From Magicicada septendecula (lineage: Eukaryota > Arthropoda > Insecta > Hemiptera > Cicadidae): a stretch of DNA of 64,000 bases. Below are positions 54,850-64,000 of the stretch, piece by piece (the stretch's first letter is position 1; each line of letters begins with the position of its first letter). A model generated the notes under the pieces. That model saw nothing but the letters and a program-made list of their open reading frames with translations, was not told the DNA's origin and did not search any database. Location: NCBI GenBank assembly GCA_034769895.1, contig CM068373.1, forward strand, positions 440,553,080-440,617,079, in the 5' to 3' direction. Made by a program: the position numbers and the translations under genes.

Positions 54850-55735
54850 GAACACATTTTTAAGTGTTTCGTTATTCAGTTTTATTTATTTTAAAGTTAT
54901 GTTGCATTAAAATCCCCCAAAAGAATTCTGACGACGCAACCTGCTTCATTATAATCGTCGACCGTGGACACTTCTGGAGACAGACTAGACAGGACAGACA
55001 AACTTTGGCAGTACAGTTGGCACAGACCTGACAATATCGTCGAGCTTATGTTATATAGCGAAATTTATTGGAATCATATGTGAAATTATGTAGAGAGGAA
55101 GTTCTACGTAAAAAGTGAAAGAAGAAAACGATCTTGCCAAGTAGCCGGCACATCATGTTACAGAACAGCAAGATACAGGTGAGTGGGTAAGTAAGAGAAC
55201 ATCCTGGAGGTCGAAAATATATGACATCAGCGTAAAGTATTGTAGAAACCAGTGGCGTGGCGAGGGGATTCGTATAAGTCGAAGTAAATAATTAGGCTAA
55301 TTATTTATCCTAGTACGAACGAACACAGCTGAGGTATGCTGTACGCTTAGCTGTCTTGTCAGTTTGAAACCGCTTCGTATTAACATTGCTATACTACTTC
55401 CCTTCTTAGTTTAATCCTCATGTAAACAAACAGGCGTGGCACATCTGAAACGCTATTTGCTGCTTTAATTAGAGGCGTGTCACTCCGACAGGTAGAGTAC
55501 AGACAGGTTACATGTAATATTGATACTGTATAAACACATGTAAATTGTAATAATTTGTCCTGACCAAAGTAAAATTTCTGCGACTGTGTCAGATCGACAG
55601 TGAAATATTTTATAACACCAGTTAATGGCTTTTTTATTAACCGATTTAAAAATCTCAACAAAACAAAAAAGTAAAGTTTATTTAAAACGAAAATAGAAAT
55701 TGTTATAATTATCAGTGTATATTATCACTGCTTAT
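54850..55735 (+). other. Intergenic DNA, nothing recognised
   Basis: AGTGGCGTGGCGAGGGGATTCG at 55251-55273 resembles the start of the repeats at 40310 and 42690. The minus-strand 90-codon frame at 55389-55661 has no support. Confidence 0.35.
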
Positions 55736-55739
55736 CAGA

Positions 55740-55850
55740 GAGGCTGTTTGGCCGTGATCTAATGTTTTCTGCAAAACCAGACGTTTCGGCAGTGCCATCG
55801 ACTGACATCATCAGTGAAAATCGAGTGCGCTAACGTGAGGTGGTATACGT
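55740..55850 (+). mobile_element. MITE fragment related to 41699-41923
   Basis: GGCTGTTTGGCCGTG, then AATGTTTTCTG, GACGTTTCGGC and GACATCATCAGTGAAAA follow the order of the left half of the element at 41699 (GGCTGTTTGGCTGTG, TGCTTTGTTCTG, AACGTTGCGGC, TTCTTCAGTAGAAAAA). The right half is absent. Confidence 0.5.
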
Positions 55851-55859
55851 TAGTGACCA

Positions 55860-56498
55860 CAGTACTGTGGTTAAGGCTGAAGAAAAGAGTAGTTTCTATG
55901 GTAATATTTCATTTAGAAAATGATTTTAAATATAAATCTTAGAACATGGAAGTTATGTATGGTTCTCCATACCGATATTTTAATTTAGTGCTAGTCAGTA
56001 TTTTTGTTACCATTTCTGGAACATGTCCGTTATTCCGGACGTATGTAATCCTTAAGATTCAACACGACGCGACGTTCAGAACACCATTTACAAGTGTTCC
56101 GTAATGTAACGGTAACCTTCGGGTTCCATACCGCGAAACTGAAATGTTTGGTTTCTATGGCCTATAACGTTCATTTTGTGACAGTCTTTTATTAATTTCC
56201 GTGCCAAAACGATTAGTTTGATTTAATTTCATTAATTCAAAATATTTACGAGCACACTAATTCATAATTTAATTTAAAAAAAATACGTACAAAACCTTTA
56301 ACACTGTCAGGTGGGAGAAAATTTGTGCCAGTTTTTCTAGTTCGTATATTTTACTTAATGTAATGTAAGATGTCTTTATTGTTTCATTACTTTGTTAAAT
56401 TCTAGACTCCGTTATTGTAACACTTATGTTTCCACGCCTACCTTCTTGACTACAACAAAACAAATAATCTGTTAGTTTTTTTTTTAGTTTTTGTAATT
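55860..56498 (+). other. Intergenic DNA, nothing recognised
   Basis: AT-rich with a T11 run near 56477. No gene. Confidence 0.35.
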
Positions 56499-56501
56499 TT
56501 A

Positions 56502-57510
56502 GAGCCCTTTCACACGAGGCAGACGTCTGCTAGGGACAGAAATCCCATTGATACAATGCATAGCTTTTCACACGAGGGTGCGAGTGAGCCACGAGAGGCA
56601 GACGCCTGCTGGCTCGTTCTCTCCCCGACAGTTGAATTCAACTCGTCGGGCAGGCCAGTTGCTAGTTAACAAGTGCAAATAGAACCTTTTCACACGAGGC
56701 AGACGTCTGGCTCTTTCGAATGGGAAAAGTCATTCATACTTTCGATGTCGAATCCTTGATTGAAGAAATTCGCAATCGTCCAGCTATATGGGATTGTTCT
56801 TGTAAAGATAATAGTAATAAAATAAGAAAACAACAGTCCTGGAACGAAATATTTTTAATTCCCTATGAAGATTACGGAGAAATGTCAAGAAAAAACAAAA
56901 TTGCATTAGATAAGTAAATAGTCACTGCAGTTTTGTCTTATTAATTCTACTTAAAAATGGTATTAATAAAAATACAAATTGAATAAAAAACTATGTGTAT
57001 TGTAAATTTAAAGTGTATGCATTTTTTAATGTAACTGCTAACTTTTCAACTGTTGCAACGAAATTCCTCATGTTGGTGTTCTGTTTTTGAATGTTATTCT
57101 CCTACAAACTATGCAATTCATCGAAAGAAGAAATCGACAAACGAAAATAATTAAAAACTTTTCATTGTCACTTCTCAGTTCGTGATACAGCAGTGCAAAA
57201 CTACTAGTGGTAAGTCTGTCGTTTATTAGTGGATCGATCAACATTTTCCTGTTCCTTCTTTTCTTCTTTTTCTATTTTCAATTAGTGCTAGAGCCAATAT
57301 TGCAACTACTTCTTCCTGTCCATTCATAATTTTGAAATACTGTATAAAAAAAGCAATTTAAAAAAATATGCTGAGTTAGAGTGTTTACTCTTCACTGACT
57401 AAATTGAGGCTGGACCGTTTGGTGCGAGGCACACAGGCACGGTGTGCCGAGAGCAAGCTCGCGTGAGCCTATTACGGCAGACGTCTGCCGACTGGTTTAC
57501 CCGTGAGCCC
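56502..57510 (+). mobile_element. PIF/Harbinger-like element, transposase missing
   Basis: The element is flanked by TTA on both sides (56499-56501 and 57511-57513), the usual PIF/Harbinger duplication. The left end starts GAGCCCTTTCACACGAGGCAGACGTCTGC and the right end (reversed) GGGCTCACGGG...GGCAGACGTCTGCC; GCAGACGTCTGC is shared but the outermost bases pair imperfectly. TTTTCACACGAGG recurs at 56568 and 56691, so the left end carries subterminal repeats. Inside is a MADF frame; the DDE transposase gene is absent. Confidence 0.55.
56720..56917 (+). CDS. MADF-like DNA-binding protein, N-terminal part
   Basis: The 65-codon frame begins MGKVIHTFDVESLIEEI, then RNRPAIWDCSCKD and QQSWNEI. 'LI..I..RP.IWD.......AW..I' is the start of a MADF (myb/SANT-like) domain, the second gene usual in PIF/Harbinger elements, where it helps the transposase reach DNA. 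A full MADF domain is about 85-90 residues; here the pattern fades after about residue 45, so the frame is truncated or would need splicing (TAAGTAAAT at the end could be a donor). Confidence 0.5.
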   Translation: MGKVIHTFDVESLIEEIRNRPAIWDCSCKDNSNKIRKQQSWNEIFLIPYEDYGEMSRKNKIALDK

Positions 57511-57513
57511 TTA

Positions 57514-58880
57514 TTCACGAAATCTTAAACGCTCCCGAAACCTCCCCAAAGAAAATCCTGGCTGCGCCTCAGGTATAAAATGAGTTCCGGGTGCATTTTC
57601 TACCATAGGAGGGAAAGTTTTTAAGTTTTACTCGGTTAACAGTACCGACATGCGGCTCCTCTTTTCAATGCACATACGTTTTCCATAGTTATCGTACATT
57701 AAAAAATGATGATGATGATGATGATGATGACGACGATTATTATTATCTATGTCGGATGATTTTATTTAGAATAAGTTATTCTTTCATCTTCTATACTGGT
57801 ATACAATTTGCCTCTTCTTGCCTTACACAGGTCAACTATCGGTGAGTATTTCTTCAGCGTAAGAACTGTGTAGTAGCATGAAGGTGGAACAGACAAGCTA
57901 CGTAACACTTGAACCAAAAAAGATTACATTAATTGAAGTAAAAGAGAACAGAATTTGCTGCAGAAATTCTGCTTGCAGCGGCTTCAGGGTAAACGTTGGG
58001 AGTGTTGCAGAATTCGGGTCAATATTACGTCTATTAATGGTTTAGCCGGCGATGGTTTTTGTTTTCTGTTTCAAGGTCAGTATGTCAAAGTTTGTTGTTG
58101 ATTTCACTTGTTTGCAGAATGGACAAAACAGCGCAAACGGTGAAAAGAATTCGTTTCACTCACGCATCCACTCCATGTGAATCACTTTCTGCGACAGCGG
58201 TCTGATGTTCGTTTTCCGATCAGCGATTCGTTTGAAAGTAAATCGAGTGAAAAAGTTTTATTTTAACTAACCTCGAGTCGCGTACGTTTAGATTTGATCA
58301 AATTAAAGCTGTGTCAGACACGTGGAGTTTAAACATTGCTGTGTTGGGCGTAGTCGTTCGGTATGTTTGCACACACAGGTCTTTTTACAACAGAGCATAT
58401 TTTAAGGAATTTGCACTAGGCGGCACTTCAAACAACTACTCATGCAGTTATTTAAGGCGAAATAATGTAACTGTACATACATTTTTCTTATAAGGGAAAT
58501 GGGCCAATGTTTTGTTATGAAAAAATATAATATCTCCATCAATTTTACCCGAATTCCATAAACGAGCTACCATTGGATGATGACAAAAGGTCTAATTTGC
58601 TATGTAATAAGACCATTTTTTATTAGTTCAGATCAGCATGCCATTTGGAAAATTTTAATATAAGATTCTGATTTGCTTTGTGCTTATAAGAAATGGTAAA
58701 AGTACGTGTATACCAAATTTCAACTCTACATCTCATCTATTTCGGCAGTAATTATTATTTTTTTTTAACAAATACAATGTAGAGAGAAAAACGGAGTATT
58801 TTTCGGCATATGTTTATTGGACCATTTTTCATTCAGTTTAATGATTAGAATCATTTCCCAAAATTTGCACATACTTTTGG
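57514..58880 (+). other. Intergenic DNA with an ATG/TGA trinucleotide repeat
   Basis: (GAT)n at 57705-57730. No gene recognised in the rest. Confidence 0.4.
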
Positions 58881-58890
58881 GAACATCGTG

Positions 58891-58904
<14 letters not shown>

Positions 58905-58921
<17 letters not shown>

Positions 58922-60292
58922 TTTTTTTTTAATACCTTTATTTTATCAGCATGCTCCATTACAAATAAAGTAATACTACATGCTATATATAAACTTATTA
59001 CAAGCCGATTCTCAAAACATATAAAAACAACTCAGTGGTACAACAATTACAAAGATTCAAAGTAAACAAGAAAAATAAAAATCAATCATTGACAATGATA
59101 CAATGAATTAGTACTACATTATTAACATGTTAAAACTGTATGCATGCATGTATCATATGCATGATAAAGCCGTTCGACCAATATGTAAGTTAATTCATAA
59201 TAACAAATGCATACAATGATTCAAAATAGATAGACAAGCACAATAACAATAAACACTACAAAGAATCAAAATCAATGTTATTAACATATTTAATAAACTG
59301 TCTAACATATTTTGATGTCAATTCACTTCTATTCGGAGGCCATCGTCCACCACTCCTTAGTACACTATTTTTGAAAACCCGTCTTTCTTCATTCAACATA
59401 TTGCACTCATATAACAAATGTTCCACTGTTTGGTCACCGTCGTTGCAGACACATGTCGGATCATCTTTTATTTTGAAACGATAGTAGTAGGCTCTAAGCT
59501 TGCCATGACCAGTCACCATTGTGGTAAAATTAGGAGACAGTGCAAACCTTGAGGACAGTCTGTGCTTCACACTAGGGAAAAACAACTTAGTCACCATTCC
59601 ATTTAATGTTTGTTCCCACTCACTTTGCCACTCCATTAGGCTCACCTCACGGAATTTGTTAATCATTGCACTTTTTGGTATTCGTTCATAGCACACCATA
59701 CTGCTACTGGACGCAGCTTCTTTAGCCAGATTGTCAGCCAGTTCATTACCATAAATACCCACATGTGCCTTAACCCAACCAAAATCAATTGACCAGTTGA
59801 CCGCCTTTAAACTTCTTAACTATTCCTTATTTCTTCTATCAAGTAGCTATGATTCCTCGAGCTCCTAAGTGAGTCCAGCGTCACTCTGCTGTCGATGTAA
59901 ACAGCTGCCGTTCTCAAATTAGTTATAATACAATTTAATTCAGCTATCTTTTCCAGGGCCTTCAAGACTGCCAATTGCTCAGCCTGATTATTAGAGCACC
60001 CAACACCCAACTTATACTGCATCTCATATTTGAGCTCACCATTAACAAACAAGGCTATACCCGACCCAACCCCATTGTTGTGCTTACTGCCATCTGTATA
60101 TGCTTGTACTGTGTATACTTTACTTTCATGGCTCGAGTTTATAAGAACTGTATCTGCCGGATGAGGCCAATCCCTGAACGGAATTACTGTGTCCATCAAA
60201 ATATTAGCACCATCACAACCTCTAGCAACTCTGTAAGCACTAACAATTTTTTTCAACTTTATTATTATTGGAGTCAGTCCTATTATTTGAGT

Positions 60293-60293
<1 letters not shown>
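58905..60293 (-). mobile_element. 5'-truncated LINE with poly(A) tail, set in a TG microsatellite
   Basis: On the minus strand the element begins at 60293 inside ORF2, ends the ORF at 59256, has about 325 bp of 3' UTR and closes with A26 (58905-58930). Both flanks are CGTGTGTG... (58887-58904 and 60294-60352). The flanking TG tract is thus either the target-site duplication itself or a microsatellite split by the insertion; the right-hand tract has since grown to about 29 units. Confidence 0.78.
59256..60290 (-). pseudogene. LINE ORF2 C-terminus: RNase H and Cys/His knuckle
   Basis: The first segment (60290 to about 59820) contains an RNase H start, QAYTDGSKHNNGVGSGIALF, the NNQAEQLAVLKALE helix with the catalytic Glu, and VYIDSRVTLDSL. 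A frameshift near 59820 moves to the second frame, which continues with WVKAHVGIYGNELADNLAKEA (the last RNase H motif, His and Asp) and ends in a knuckle-like CVCNDGDQTVEHLLYEC. The order is as in the LINE at 1-2714 but the sequences are not close, so it is another family of the RNase H-bearing LINEs. A 5' truncation removes the RT. Confidence 0.75.

Positions 60294-60352
<59 letters not shown>
60294..60352 (+). repeat. (TG)n microsatellite
   Basis: About 29 uninterrupted TG units bordering the 5' end of the truncated LINE; the other border is the shorter run at 58888-58904. Confidence 0.95.
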
Positions 60353-60353
<1 letters not shown>

Positions 60354-62100
60354 GTCTATAACAGTGAAAACATTTAAGATAGAGACAGTGCATTTGCATT
60401 AAGAGTGTAAAACAAAACGGTACTCTACCTTTATCTGATCCTGCAGTCGTTTTCGATATTTCGATAATGCGATTGTTTGGTTTCGATGTTTAGTGAATAT
60501 CGCACATAATATCATGTCGTTAAAAGAATTATACAAATTATAATTTTTTATGTCAGAAAATAGTTGGTTGACGATTGTTGTTGGTGTTGTTAGTCGTTTT
60601 ATAATGGGAAAAAGTATTGTAGCAGTAGTATGGTAGAGTTGCGCACCTGTGACGCAAAAGTTGTTAGGTTAACATGAAAACTGAAACAAAACTTGAAAAC
60701 CGCAACTCGAAAGTAAGGCGGGGTGGTCCAAGGGCCACCCTTGCCTATTACTATACATGTCTCTTTTTTGTGGCAGAACTCGGTTTGCATTATAAATCGT
60801 GTTTTCAGTAGTATTCTTTTTTTTTTTTTGTATTAATACTCGTCCTTTGAATGATCACTGCAAAACGGCCGAACTCGAATGTAAGGCGGGGTGGTCCAAG
60901 GGTCACCCATTGTCTATTACTATTGTACTGTAACTTTCTTCGTTATATTTGTTTATGTCTACTATAGTAATTGCCCCTTTATTTGGACGATCAGTACGCG
61001 TTGTCTATATTATTTTAGTATTTGAATAATTTTTTAAGTGTCGTTTATGTTAAACATATGATCATAAAAAACTCTATCTCAGGGTAGACAACTAATATTT
61101 CTATTTATATTATTTAATATTGGGAATGATTAATTACTTTCTTTAGTCAGTACCAAATAACTCTAGTTAACAAAATTTGAAGAAATAATATTAAGATAGT
61201 ATACCGTCGACAAGCGAATCGTTCAAATCTCCGCTTTTCAAAACTGCAACGGGTTCAAGTCTTGTACTCTTTGTAGTTCCTTTACAATTTGTCACCAGCA
61301 TAGATGTCGCTCTGAATAGGATTATTTTGTTCGTAAAATTAGTTCCAATGTTTACTAGTAAAATCTTCTATTATTTTTATTCTTTATGAAACTTCTTTTA
61401 ATTCCAATATTTTATACACTTCGTTACAAATTCAAAGTAAATTATTTTTCTTTGGCTTATTGATCCAAGATAGATTACAATATTAATTCTTTTCTTTTTA
61501 TTATTTATACAACTTGAGTTACTTTAATTCTCATTGAGATGTGTATTCTATTAGTATTCAAATTAGACTTATTTACAGAATCTTCTTCTCTAATGTGTGT
61601 TCTAGTAAATATAAATTTAGAATCATTTAAATATTATAGGCTCTCCCTCTGATGTTGATCATATTGAAAATAAAATTAGACTCCCCTACATGACCTCTTT
61701 CTCTGATGTATATCTTCTTAAATATAAAATTAGACTAAACAAATTTTCTTACATTCAAAAACAATTCAATTATAACAATTTACATTTGCCTTATTGATAC
61801 CTCACTAAATATGTCACATATTTCATAATATTACTCTTAAAAACATATATAATTTTACTAACTATTATTAAATACATTTATCTGACTTTCACATTATTCA
61901 TTCTCATTTGTATCTATTATATTTTAATGTTATTACCTTTAGTTTTATTTTAATGAGTATTTTAATTTTATTATAATAATTGTCAACATATATTTTCTTC
62001 ATGCTGTGCTGTATCATACAGTTCCAATACTTGAGTTTACCTCTATGTTTGTCATTAATAATTAATCAGTTTTTGTTTATAATTCTACCATATGTTATAA
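60353..62100 (+). other. AT-rich DNA with short duplicated segments
   Basis: AGGCGGGGTGGTCCAAGGG occurs at about 60717 and 60886; the segment ACTATACATGTCTCTTTTTT with GTGGCAGAACTCGGTTTGC at 60759-60790 recurs at 62389-62427. A degenerate repeat of about 60 bp (TCTCTGATGT, then AATATAAA-TTAGACT) covers about 61560-61740. No gene. Confidence 0.5.
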
Positions 62101-62105
62101 ATATT

Positions 62106-62258
62106 AAATATCACTATTGTAATAACGACTCGGAACACTAAGTTTTTTATAAGTAAAATCGTAAAGATTTACCTTACAGCCTTTATTTTATTAAAATCTT
62201 TACGATTTTACTTATAAAAAACTTAGTGTTCCGAGTCGTTATTACAATAGTGATATTT
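62106..62258 (+). mobile_element. Perfect 65-bp-arm palindrome (MITE/foldback type)
   Basis: Bases 62106-62170 are the exact reverse complement of 62194-62258, separated by 23 bp. The arms begin AAATATCACTATTGTAATAA. There is no coding sequence. Absence of any mismatch suggests a young insertion or ongoing correction; no clear target duplication is seen at its edges. Confidence 0.85.
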
Positions 62259-62572
62259 AGTTAAGTAACGGACACGTCATGGACAACGAAATCCAAGAAT
62301 TTATAAATATTATTAAATTTATACCTTTGATTTTTCTGAAATTATTATCTTATTCTTATGTACTGTTGTTCATTTTTACAGCAGTACACTATACATGTCT
62401 CTTTTTTGTGGCAGAACTCGGTTTGCATTAGAAATCGTGTTTTCAGTAGATTTTTTTGCATTAGTACTTTTTGCAGAACTCGTTTTTTCGGTAATATTCG
62501 TTTCCCAACGAGTACTCGTTTTGTGGCTAACAAAAAAGAAACATCCATTATGTACAATATGTAGAGCATAAG

Positions 62573-63298
62573 TTGTCATTCCTTAATACAATAACATTGT
62601 TTTTTTTTATGTTTTCTATTAACCATAAATTTATCCAAACAAGAAGATACCGGGTTCATAACAACATTGAGATAGAGGAGGACACAATTGAAGTGGTGGA
62701 CAATTTCACGTATCTCGGAATGAACCTAGTAAAGACTCGATCGGAGGAGCCGGAGATCCAAAGACGGACCACCATGGCTAAGAAGGCATACTTTGCATTG
62801 CTGCCATCATTTAGGTCTGGGGATGTGCACAGGGAAACAAAAATGAAAATATATACGACTGTCATCAGACCGGTGTTATGCTACGGGTGTGAGGCATGGA
62901 CAGTCACACAGAAAACAACCGATATAGTAGACACCTTTGAAAAGAAAATCCTCAGACGCATTATAGGCCCAATACAAGAAAATGGTTCATGGAGACTGAG
63001 ATACAACAATGAACTGTATCAAATATATAAAGAGAAACCAGTCTCAAAATTTATAAGAATGCAAAGATTGCGTTGGGCCGGTCATGTTATGAGAATGGAG
63101 GATGGCAGGAATCCCAAAAGGGCTCTGCTGGGTACATGGGAGGGAACGAGACCTAGAGACAGACCGAGGAAGAGGTGGGAAAATGGTGTTGCAGAGGACG
63201 CGAGGGACATGGGGATAAGAAACTGGAGGAGGGCTGCAATGGATAGAATAGATTGGAGGCGGAGATTGGTGGAGGCCAGGGCCCGACTTGGGCTGTAG
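62573..63298 (+). CDS. LINE reverse transcriptase C-terminal region
   Basis: From about 62640 the frame follows LINE ORF2: IEVVDNFTYLGMNL, IQRRTTMAKKAYFALL, then IYTTVIRPVLCYGCEAW, ILRRIIGPIQENGSWRLRYN, LRWAGHVMRMEDGRNPKRAL and GTRPRDRPRKRWENGV, ending in TAG. These are the thumb and post-RT segments that follow the catalytic core; the core (FADD) is missing, so the copy is 5'-truncated. The first 20 or so residues (with TLFFFMF) are not part of the family, and the open ATG at 62573 is accidental. The final 220 codons have no stop, so the copy is fairly young. Probably an RTE-like or other APE-type LINE. Confidence 0.78.
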   Translation: MSFLNTITLFFFMFSINHKFIQTRRYRVHNNIEIEEDTIEVVDNFTYLGMNLVKTRSEEPEIQRRTTMAKKAYFALLPSFRSGDVHRETKMKIYTTVIRPVLCYGCEAWTVTQKTTDIVDTFEKKILRRIIGPIQENGSWRLRYNNELYQIYKEKPVSKFIRMQRLRWAGHVMRMEDGRNPKRALLGTWEGTRPRDRPRKRWENGVAEDARDMGIRNWRRAAMDRIDWRRRLVEARARLGL

Positions 63299-63299
63299 C

Positions 63300-64000
63300 G
63301 CCATAGGAGGAGGGATTAACCATAAACATTTGTATTTTGCAGTTTACACTTGCTGTTGTAGTTTTGTTAATTTGCAAACTCAAAATCGTTAGGTTCTGTA
63401 TTTTAAGTATTACTGTGTAATAAGTATTGTATGTACACATCAACCATGTTTTCATCAACCATGGCTTTTGTTTATTTCATCAGTAAACTAAAAACCAAAA
63501 ACCATTGCCGCCTAACCTCACAAATGAAAACAACACGTATTTTCGCTTTGCGTTAAGAAATAGGACAATTTACAATTAGTACACTTCTTCTTTACAACAC
63601 ATCGTAATACTGTATATCGATACAATCGCATATTTAAAAAATCGAAAGTGTACTGCAGGAACGGATAAAGGGACAGTTCCAACAAAACACTCAGTGTCTT
63701 AGAATTAATAGCCGAAGGCCGCAGTTTCTATGCCTATACGGGGCGAACGAAGCGAGAGCACATACGGTATTGGTTCACTAAACGTGATAATTGAAAAGTT
63801 GCGTAACATTTTGTTTTGATTACAGTGCTCCAGACGGATTTCGGGTCGTTTTCACAAAAATTTTGGTAAAAGGTCTAGTTCGTTGAGATCGAAAAATTAC
63901 CCTTTTTTTCAAAACGCCTATAATTTTCAGTATTGAACAGCCTTTCAGCATGTGCATTTGACCCCACCATTGATTAAAAAACCTTCTTAAACACGTTTTT
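63300..64000 (+). other. LINE 3' flank and intergenic DNA
   Basis: No further gene seen. The 3' end of the LINE is not marked by a tail. A moderately GC-rich patch (GGCCGCAGTTTC, CGGGGCGAACGAAGCGAGAG) is at about 63715-63765. Confidence 0.35.

Overview
The window is eukaryotic nuclear DNA, AT-rich, with almost no host coding sequence and a dense layering of transposable elements and satellites. The mixture (Bel-Pao and Ty3/gypsy-type LTR elements, RNase H-bearing LINEs, pogo/Tigger, PIF/Harbinger with a MADF gene, a Crypton-like tyrosine recombinase, a BIR/IAP fragment) points to an arthropod, most likely an insect; the species cannot be named from the sequence. All calls rest on reading motifs by eye; no database was searched.

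Layout. 1-2735: 3' part of a LINE with an intact RT-RNase H frame, inserted at the 3' side of a decayed Bel-Pao retrotransposon (2736-7235, minus strand). The 5' side of that Bel-Pao copy is cut at 7235/7236 by a second LTR element lying in tandem: two units of exactly 8,015 bp (7236-15250 and 15251-23265) and the start of a third (23266-24151), which runs into a 500-N gap. This element (minus strand) has a primer binding site, a coiled-coil gag-like gene carrying LDL-receptor class A-like modules, and only the last shred of an integrase: almost all of pol is missing, so it looks non-autonomous.

24652-34257 is a near-perfect inverted repeat of about 9.6 kb (arms of about 4.7-4.9 kb, loop of about 56 bp). 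Each arm carries a truncated BIR (IAP-like) frame and an identical 98-codon gene of unknown function, plus a broken relative of the latter. It is the most unusual structure here. 34258-36300 continues with GA- and AT-rich tandem repeats.

36560-45300 holds a LINE relic, two pogo/Tigger elements with transposase C-terminal relics, a possible two-exon host gene (39944-41510) with one pogo copy in its intron, a palindromic MITE, and a decayed Crypton-like tyrosine recombinase gene. 45300-51600 is dominated by a satellite of 177/149-bp units (46688-49112) with an outlying unit near 50.8 kb and a 38-bp minisatellite. 51600-64000 contains mixed-orientation repeats, an unidentified open frame (54434-54841), a PIF/Harbinger-like element with a MADF frame, a 5'-truncated LINE set in a TG microsatellite, a perfect 65-bp-arm palindrome, and the C-terminal part of another LINE reverse transcriptase.

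There is no operon-like cooperation between genes. The history is one of nested insertion: LINE and LTR element into Bel-Pao, pogo into a putative intron, LINE into a microsatellite. The Bel-Pao, Tigger and Crypton genes are clearly broken; the LINE frame at the start, the gag-like frame and the 98-codon gene of the palindrome are the intact ones.
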